Shown here: positions 8,901 through 12,450 of the stretch, in pieces
Numbering within the stretch: the first letter of the stretch is position 1
Layout of the letters: each line of letters begins with the position of its first letter
NCBI GenBank assembly: GCA_002727275.1
Contig: PBWO01000033.1
Location: forward strand, 2,860-15,309
DNA: 12,450 bases
Direction: 5' to 3'
DNA from: Methanobacteriota archaeon
GTDB taxonomy: Archaea; Thermoplasmatota; Poseidoniia; Poseidoniales; Thalassarchaeaceae
Made by a program: the position numbers and the translations under genes
The notes under the pieces: generated by a model
Database searches by the model: none
Told to the model about the DNA's origin: nothing
The model's input: the letters and a program-made list of their open reading frames with translations, nothing else

Positions 8901-9689
8901 ATCTCCTTCTGGCTCAAACATATTCCTGCCAGCACCGAATCGGAGATAGGTCAGAGCTCTGAGAATCAAAGCCACACCTAGAGAAGCGATCATCATCACC
9001 TGAGGAGTGGCTTTGGTCTTGCGAAATCCTCTGTAAACGAGTCTATCGATGATTATCCCGGCAACTCCAGTGAGTACAAAGGCGGCCACCAGAGTGAATA
9101 GGAATACAGACCAGGTCAGAACCCCATCCTTTGTTGTGGAGAGATTTGCCATAGGGAAGAAATAATCACTCCAAATCATGATCATTGACAGATACATGCC
9201 AATCATGAATAACTCAGATTGAGCGAAATTTCCGTACCTCTGTACCTTGTATGTTAGTGTCAGCCCGATGGCTATGGCTAGGTAGGTCGATGACCAAGTT
9301 AGAGTTCCAGTTGATATTGAAACCAAATCAAGCGTGAATGAGGCATCTTCGCCCAATCCTTGGAGCAGAATGTCCAACGAAAAGAAGGTGACAGCTACCA
9401 TGAAGAATGGCGAGAGAAGAATTGCTATTGTTCTAGGAACTCCACTAGGTGCGTCGTCGAAGAGAATTTTCACTACTAAGAATCCGGCGGCAATTGACTC
9501 TACTAACTGTAGAAGCCAAACCAAGTCATTAGGTAGACCCCCTCCGAATAATTTGTCGATGATGTTTAGTGATCCGATTGAATTTAGAGTTCCCAGAAAG
9601 TTAGCATCGATGAACAGCAAGGCTGCGACAATCAGTCTGCGAGTGCCTCTGGGCAATTGCGAGAATCGATTCCGGGCTTCGTGCAGCAT
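5946..9689 (-). CDS. Fused LivH-LivM single-chain permease of a branched-chain amino acid-type ABC importer
   Basis: This polypeptide holds both membrane subunits of a HAAT importer, which are normally separate proteins of about 300 and 300-425 residues. From the ATG at 9689 it has 1247 residues; a TTG at 9710 would add seven. Order: three extra hydrophobic segments (about 19-39, 55-77, 86-111). Then a LivH core (127-501) with GLTLTYKV (142-149), NFAQSE (154-159), and a cytoplasmic-type loop TRLGRRMRAVADNPELA (365-381). Its periplasmic-side loop is enlarged (about 255-341, Cys298 and Cys332). Next is a linker of about 280 residues (502-782), then a LivM core (about 815-1247) with NLHTGYTGMVNFG (838-850), ARLRTDYFAIVTISLGEIVR (901-920) and SPWGRVLKAIREDE (1021-1034). 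The frame is continuous, so this is a genuine fusion. It lies between the binding protein and livG, as expected. The substrate cannot be read from the sequence; branched-chain amino acids, small peptides or amides are all possible. Confidence 0.93.
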   Translation of the reverse strand: MLHEARNRFSQLPRGTRRLIVAALLFIDANFLGTLNSIGSLNIIDKLFGGGLPNDLVWLLQLVESIAAGFLVVKILFDDAPSGVPRTIAILLSPFFMVAVTFFSLDILLQGLGEDASFTLDLVSISTGTLTWSSTYLAIAIGLTLTYKVQRYGNFAQSELFMIGMYLSMIMIWSDYFFPMANLSTTKDGVLTWSVFLFTLVAAFVLTGVAGIIIDRLVYRGFRKTKATPQVMMIASLGVALILRALTYLRFGAGRNMFEPEGDWRMPNLRWEIPTTKMRFNLGERSLEDGRTYTHFTCEETVDAETGESVLSRIVSDSSKPALEIYDTATDCITQATTNYAYYKGAVPAVIFSAVLLLLLLLNKTRLGRRMRAVADNPELAASSGINVERVHLTSAFLSAGLSGMGGAIFALTLRFNPETAFTLLLPSFAIIVLGTIGSVPGAIVGSLVVGFVRALSSPVLIGIGMPLGRSNYSALDGVMPYIFLVAILMIMPEGIGDAYEKWKIERLRKRKTENSEKSPTIEAALAIMPTGIFGLHHWYRHRSHRMQSFSAIAIASYVFHRFSGFVERNSFADGGCADSCASSGVYENNLAVLTGRNDGTLLLEDSPLTEDDLLNQMSAPSEMSPFEAEQWLSGAVQDMHESWLNMMNFEIELVNFIVNLGDLIWPAGIILLWIYSIYEGIGVLYDRDTESGPLNDAMVSLQKIQSSISESIASAKLTFTTKWSEFDRRHNTVINKINKQLNEKLTRLYSASSDVQNSLLSVFTRGSTERNRKLEMYGRESSLGSWIAFSVFLTILLIFLIWLPIAESDDFRWKKVLQVSNVLITLSIFVLMAFSLNLHTGYTGMVNFGVIFFVAIGTITVGILTAPKELHGYGWGILPATLLGITLAALFGWALAYPTARLRTDYFAIVTISLGEIVRVLLAGEPLLRVGAVGSAIGISSYPLPLEDWWFCGSEKSGPDTPWISPDACRDDLSLVDAPANHVADLLNLGEPAPYIFLLMIISLLCVAIVWKLLSNFISSPWGRVLKAIREDEEVAQHHGHDILTHKAASLALGAAIAGLAGAIWAWKLTGFEPTFMSPARSTFLVWAAFIIGGTSNNKGMVVGAFIIVLMEFVFNVLVAGQGSPDLPLYTTATRIDDLFSWMFTSQWEAARIFIIVTIIGFAIRSERLFDIGASGATIFIFSAIALGERSIEESFFGGVVSADMLYVKLLLIGCLMLFSLKFNAKGLLPEVPVRPERPSGGETSE
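5960..5967 (-). promoter_or_regulatory. Shine-Dalgarno deciding the livG start
   Basis: Minus-strand AGGAGGTG is a near-perfect anti-16S match embedded in the final codons of the permease gene. It is 6 nt upstream of the GTG at 5953 and overlaps the competing GTG at 5962, which argues for 5953 as the real start. Confidence 0.7.
7341..8153 (-). other. LivH-LivM linker: basic strap, membrane-anchored ectodomain, cytoplasmic helical region
   Basis: This is the roughly 270-residue segment (about 513-783 of the fusion) that neither LivH nor LivM explains. It follows a basic stretch KWKIERLRKRK (502-512). It contains a possible half-membrane segment (522-540) and a hydrophobic helix (546-562). A polar, acidic stretch follows (564-655) with Cys577 and Cys581 in GGCADSCAS. 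A strong membrane segment comes next (656-683, LIWPAGIILLWIYSIY). After it lies a charged, Ser/Lys/Gln-rich probable helical or coiled-coil region (690-778) before the first LivM-side membrane segment (783-805). Base composition looks more AT-rich than the flanking permease halves; 7441-7500 is about 35% GC by hand count. I recognise no named domain. Boundaries and topology are estimates from hydrophobicity by eye. Confidence 0.55.
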
Positions 9690-9717
9690 GCTACTACACA
9701 AACCCGTCAATCATGCG

Positions 9718-9725
9718 AATTAATT
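9718..9725 (-). promoter_or_regulatory. TATA-like element upstream of the permease gene
   Basis: The AATTAATT octamer is self-complementary and centred about 32 bases before the ATG at 9689. That suits an archaeal TATA box driving a leaderless or very short-leader transcript. No Shine-Dalgarno precedes the ATG, which agrees with a leaderless start. It lies just beyond the stem-loop, so a second transcript for permease and ATPases is plausible. This is inferred from spacing only. Confidence 0.35.
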
Positions 9726-9731
9726 GTTGGG

Positions 9732-9762
9732 GCAGCGCGGCGGGACTGGCCCGCCGCGCTGC
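9732..9762 (-). terminator. Perfect 13-bp GC-rich stem-loop between binding-protein and permease genes
   Basis: GCAGCGCGGCGGG (9732-9744) pairs exactly with CCCGCCGCGCTGC (9750-9762) around a 5-base loop. It lies 15 bp past the binding-protein stop and about 43 bp before the permease ATG. In transporter operons such structures commonly cap or stabilise the binding-protein message so that receptor is made in excess over permease. There is no uridine tract on either side, so a classical bacterial intrinsic terminator is not supported. Archaeal termination usually depends on U-tracts rather than hairpins, so an RNA-stability or processing role is at least as likely. Confidence 0.7.
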
Positions 9763-9777
9763 TTTACGTTAAACCAA

Positions 9778-12450
9778 TCAGGCAGTTGTTATGCCGTTGA
9801 CTGGATCCCAGCTTCTGGTACAGTCGTACGAAACTGTGTCGGCGCTTGCATCGTGAGAGAACTCACCAATGCAGAAACCGGCAGCAGGTACGTCGCCGTT
9901 AGCCAAGAAACTGATTGTTCCGCTTGCTCCGTTCCACTCTTGGCCAGTTCCAGCGACGGCCATGTTGGCGTCGAGGCCTGGGTTGGCCAGAGCAGTAAAG
10001 GCTGCGAAAGCAACGATTGTTACAGCATCGAATGCCTCAGCGGTGTAGATACCGCCAGCACAATCTGGGCTCATCGAGCACAGGTATGCAAAGGTCAGTG
10101 CGACTTCTCCAGGCGCTCCAGCCGCGGCTGGCTTTGTGGCAATGATGCCATCTACCAGAGACTTGTCAGTCATGTCTGCTGCTAGTCCTTCCTCGGCAAT
10201 TCCATCAGCGCCGTAGATAGCGCCAGAGTAACCCTGGGAAGCCATCTCCTCAATGATAGCAGCGCCGTCAGACGCGTATGATACCATCATTACTGATGTG
10301 CAACCTGCGTCGATGATCGACTGCACGTTGCCGCTGTGGTCTGTTGTGTCCTCTGCGTAGCCAATCTGGGTGCAGATAGATGATGCGTCCATGTTAGCCA
10401 CGAACGCGTCTGCTAGACCGGATCCGTATGCGTTAGTCATGTGGATTACTGCAACGTTATCCATTCCATCTGCTGTCATCACATCAGCGACTACAGAGCC
10501 CTGGAAAGCATCGCTTGGTACGACACGGAAGAATCCAGGGTAAGCGGTTGCATCAGACAATGCTGGGCTTGTGCTGGCGTAGGAAACCTGTGGGATTCCT
10601 GCTGCTGACAATAGAGAATTGGCACCCATGGATGCACCAGAGCATGCTGCTCCGACTGCTCCCCAGACTCCTGCGTCAATTAGCGCCTGAGCTGCGGTTG
10701 CTCCCATAGTACCATCACAGCCCGAGTCAGCGTAAACTATCTCGAACTGGACACCATTGCTGTATCCGATTGTGTTGGCTAGACCGATTGCGATCTGAGA
10801 TGCTGCTACGAAACCAGGTCCGTAAACAGCGATAGGTCCAGATGCATCATTCAAGAAACCAATCTTGACAGTGGCTCCCATCCAGTCAACATCGAGAAGT
10901 CCTGCGCCAGCGGCCCATGCCCTGTCGCAGTTGAAGTACTCGCCGTATGTTGGAACGTGATGGAAGGTACAGACATCGTATCCTGAACCACCTACATCGC
11001 CGTTGTCTAGGAAGACGTGTGTGCCGGTCTCTCCGGCGTATCCATCTCCACTACCGACCATTGGGACGTGTGTGCCCATGTTTTCTCCATCCTCCATCAT
11101 TGCAGCGTGACCAATCATCATTACAGTGTCGTAAGCCTCTGACTGGTAGATACCGGTTGAACAGATATCGTCTGCTGCACATGCATCAGTGAAGGCTGTT
11201 GATCCGCCACCTGCTGCTGCTCTTGGCTTGGTTACTTGTAGCCCGTTTGCTGCTGCAGGGTTGGTGTAGTCCTCTAGGGATGCCTCGCCTGCCATACCAT
11301 CAGCGCTGAAGGTAGGGACTGCTGCACCCAGAACTGCCATTGTCTCAACGATCATGGCTCCGTCAGAGGAGTACGATGCTAGGAATACTGAGTCACATCC
11401 TTCATCGATGACCGACTGAACAGCGCTCTGGAAGTCAGTGGCTGTCTCTTCATATCCAATCTGTACACAGACGTTGTCTGCGCCTAGGTTGGCGGCAGCA
11501 GAGTCTGCTAGACCTGCACCGTAGCTGTTAGTCATGTGAATAACAGCGGTGTTCGAGACCCCGCTTGCTGCAATCATGTCAGCTACTGCCTGGCCCTGTA
11601 GTGCGTCGCTTGGAACAATCCTGTAAAAGTGAGGATGTGCGGTTGCGTCGCTCAGAGCTGGCGATGTGCTAGCGTAGGATATCATTGGGATTCCAGCTGC
11701 AGATAGTAGAGCGTTAGCGCCCATCGAAGCACCGGAGCAAGCTGCTCCAGCCACTGCGACAACTCCAGCGTCAATCAGGGACTGAGCTGCAGTCTGCGCC
11801 ATTGTACCGTCGCATCCAGAATCAGCCTCGATAACCTCGAAGACGTAGTCGTCTCCCATTGCGTTCAGGTCAGCCATAGCAGCTTGCCAAGCGAAAGTGA
11901 ATGGCGCTGCGAACTGGGCTATAGGACCAGAAGCATCGTTGAGGAAACCTAGCTTGATTGTGGTAGTTGTTGGCTCAGGGGCTTGGAACATCGGGTTGTC
12001 CGTTCCCATGTAGTGGGCTGCGATCTCGTCGACAATAGCATCAGCCATGTCGGCGTCGAAGCCTTCCACATTACCGTCAGCGTCGTATGACTCAAACGGT
12101 GGGTAGAACGGGTCTGTGCACAGCTTTAGGTCTCCGGACTCAAGGACGGCGGTTAGTGTGCTGCCCTCAGTTGGGGTTGGGTAAGCTGTACCAGTCATTG
12201 CGTCAGCGTCGTCAGCTAGTGTGACAGCTCCATCGAACCAAACGCCGTAAATGGCGTCGTATTCTCCGGAGTCAACAACAGCGGCGATAGCGACATCTAG
12301 AGCTACCTTGAGCTCTCGAGAGTCCTCGCGGACGGCTAGACCGAAGTTCTCATCCGAGAAAGTGACCAATAGGTCGCCCTCTAGAGACAGAACCGGTGCG
12401 TCTCCCATGGCGTAGTGTACGTCACCGTTGTTCAAAGCGGCAATGACTGA
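9778..12450 (-). CDS. Multi-domain tandem solute-binding protein (SBP_bac_3 pieces plus two LivJ-like domains), 5'-truncated
   Basis: This is the extracytoplasmic receptor of the importer. The frame is open from the right edge (890 residues visible), so the N-terminus with its export signal is outside. The TTG at 12435 is not a credible start because homology continues through it. Domains, numbered from the edge: residues 1-72 resemble the C-terminal end of an SBP_bac_3 (type 2, HisJ/GlnH-like) domain, ending GEYDAIYGVWF. Residues 97-148 resemble only the beginning of another (LCTDPFYPPFESYDADG, then GFDADMADAI). Two LivJ-like type 1 domains follow at 164-520 and 527-890, each opening K(L/I)GFLNDASGPIA and containing ADSGCDGTM, GAACSGASMGAN and SYASTSPALSDATA. 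Each has eight cysteines in register. There is no C-terminal membrane anchor (it ends GITTA), so anchoring, if any, is N-terminal. The ligand is unknown; LivJ-type domains commonly bind amino acids or related small molecules. Confidence 0.92.
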   Translation of the reverse strand, partial: SVIAALNNGDVHYAMGDAPVLSLEGDLLVTFSDENFGLAVREDSRELKVALDVAIAAVVDSGEYDAIYGVWFDGAVTLADDADAMTGTAYPTPTEGSTLTAVLESGDLKLCTDPFYPPFESYDADGNVEGFDADMADAIVDEIAAHYMGTDNPMFQAPEPTTTTIKLGFLNDASGPIAQFAAPFTFAWQAAMADLNAMGDDYVFEVIEADSGCDGTMAQTAAQSLIDAGVVAVAGAACSGASMGANALLSAAGIPMISYASTSPALSDATAHPHFYRIVPSDALQGQAVADMIAASGVSNTAVIHMTNSYGAGLADSAAANLGADNVCVQIGYEETATDFQSAVQSVIDEGCDSVFLASYSSDGAMIVETMAVLGAAVPTFSADGMAGEASLEDYTNPAAANGLQVTKPRAAAGGGSTAFTDACAADDICSTGIYQSEAYDTVMMIGHAAMMEDGENMGTHVPMVGSGDGYAGETGTHVFLDNGDVGGSGYDVCTFHHVPTYGEYFNCDRAWAAGAGLLDVDWMGATVKIGFLNDASGPIAVYGPGFVAASQIAIGLANTIGYSNGVQFEIVYADSGCDGTMGATAAQALIDAGVWGAVGAACSGASMGANSLLSAAGIPQVSYASTSPALSDATAYPGFFRVVPSDAFQGSVVADVMTADGMDNVAVIHMTNAYGSGLADAFVANMDASSICTQIGYAEDTTDHSGNVQSIIDAGCTSVMMVSYASDGAAIIEEMASQGYSGAIYGADGIAEEGLAADMTDKSLVDGIIATKPAAAGAPGEVALTFAYLCSMSPDCAGGIYTAEAFDAVTIVAFAAFTALANPGLDANMAVAGTGQEWNGASGTISFLANGDVPAAGFCIGEFSHDASADTVSYDCTRSWDPVNGITTA
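9781..10872 (-). repeat. LivJ-like (periplasmic binding protein type 1) domain, copy B
   Basis: Second tandem type 1 domain, running to the C-terminus of the protein (residues 527-890 from the window edge). Cysteines at 578, 603, 693, 717, 791, 797, 860 and 877 match the eight of copy A in order. It differs from copy A in the N-terminal lobe after the opening motif (AVYGPGFVAASQIAIG against AQFAAPFTFAWQAAMA) and in the hinge-distal region, so the two may not bind the same ligand. Confidence 0.85.
10891..11961 (-). repeat. LivJ-like (periplasmic binding protein type 1) domain, copy A
   Basis: First of two tandem type 1 binding domains (residues 164-520 from the window edge). Cysteines are at 213, 238, 328, 352, 424, 430, 494 and 508. 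The 213-238 spacing of 25 equals, as I recall, that of the single disulfide of E. coli LivJ (Cys53-Cys78). Copy A and copy B are offset by 363 residues. Over a 90-residue core (205-294 versus 570-659) I count 67 identities by hand. DNA similarity is visibly lower, so the duplication is old. Confidence 0.85.
12007..12162 (-). other. Orphan N-terminal segment of a second SBP_bac_3 domain
   Basis: About 52 residues match the opening of an SBP_bac_3 domain: LTAVLESGDLKLCTDPFYPP, then FESYDADGNVEGFDADMADA. The chain then runs through a Pro/Thr-rich linker (APEPTTTTIK) straight into the first LivJ-like domain. The remaining roughly 170 residues expected of a full type 2 domain are absent. Confidence 0.7.
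12235..12450 (-). other. C-terminal part of a type 2 (SBP_bac_3) binding domain
   Basis: The visible 72 residues read like the last lobe of an amino-acid-binding SBP_bac_3 domain: SVIAALNNGDVHYAMGDAPV, then a strand with FGLAVREDS, a long helix, and the family's usual ending of the form DGxYDxIYxxWF (here SGEYDAIYGVWF). The remainder lies beyond the window edge. Confidence 0.75.

Noticed and set aside
5946..9689. Permease fusion as a sequencing frameshift or missed stop
   Set aside because: The frame is continuous and the linker contains ordered hydrophobic, acidic and helical segments rather than random translation, so a real fusion is the simpler reading.
9732..9762. Hairpin as a mobile-element end or attachment site
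   Set aside because: No matching repeat, transposase or integrase occurs in the window. Its position directly after a stop codon fits an operon-internal mRNA structure.
9724..10185. Plus-strand open frame of about 153 residues starting at the hairpin
   Set aside because: It is antisense to the C-terminal LivJ-like domain, whose reading frame is strongly supported, and has no recognisable domain.
9781..11961. Tandem LivJ domains as a recent or assembly-derived duplication
   Set aside because: The copies differ clearly at both DNA and protein levels and have diverged in lobe segments, so this is an old duplication rather than an artefact.
1..12450. CRISPR arrays, tRNA or rRNA genes, transposases
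   Set aside because: No regularly spaced repeats, no cloverleaf-like sequence in the few intergenic gaps, and no mobile-element proteins were seen. Nearly all bases are accounted for by coding sequence.

Overview
The window looks archaeal. It encodes GatE, the archaea-specific subunit of the Glu-tRNA(Gln) amidotransferase, and an archaeal-type MCM replicative helicase. Planktonic Euryarchaeota of the Poseidoniales (Marine Group II) type are my best guess: many acidic, cysteine-containing secreted domains, amino-acid/peptide scavenging, moderate GC and frequent GTG/TTG starts. That placement is inference, not something the sequence proves.

Layout. (1) Bases 1-3791, minus strand: a replication/translation pair, mcm followed 30 bp later by gatE, whose 3' end is cut by the window edge. 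(2) Bases 3792-4006: a divergent intergenic region with a short direct repeat and a small hairpin. (3) Bases 4007-4435, plus strand: a small PPC/DUF296-domain protein. (4) Bases 4443-12450, minus strand: a complete branched-chain-amino-acid-type (HAAT family) ABC importer locus in the classical order, binding protein -> permease -> LivG -> LivF, with the binding-protein gene entering from the right edge.

The transporter is the unusual part. The two permease subunits, normally separate LivH and LivM, are one continuous polypeptide of about 1247 residues, joined by a roughly 280-residue linker. The linker appears to carry its own membrane segments, an extracytoplasmic cysteine-containing domain and a cytoplasmic helical region. 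The binding protein is one chain holding at least the tail of a type 2 (SBP_bac_3, HisJ/GlnH-like) domain, an orphan head of a second SBP_bac_3 domain, and two tandem LivJ-like type 1 domains with eight cysteines each in matching register. A perfect 13-bp GC-rich stem-loop and a TATA-like element separate the binding-protein gene from the permease gene. LivG and LivF are ordinary ATPases, tightly overlapped with the permease and preceded by clear Shine-Dalgarno sequences.

Together the locus reads as an importer in which several ligand receptors are physically tethered and presented to a single-chain permease driven by a LivG/LivF ATPase pair. No CRISPR array, tRNA, rRNA or mobile element was seen.
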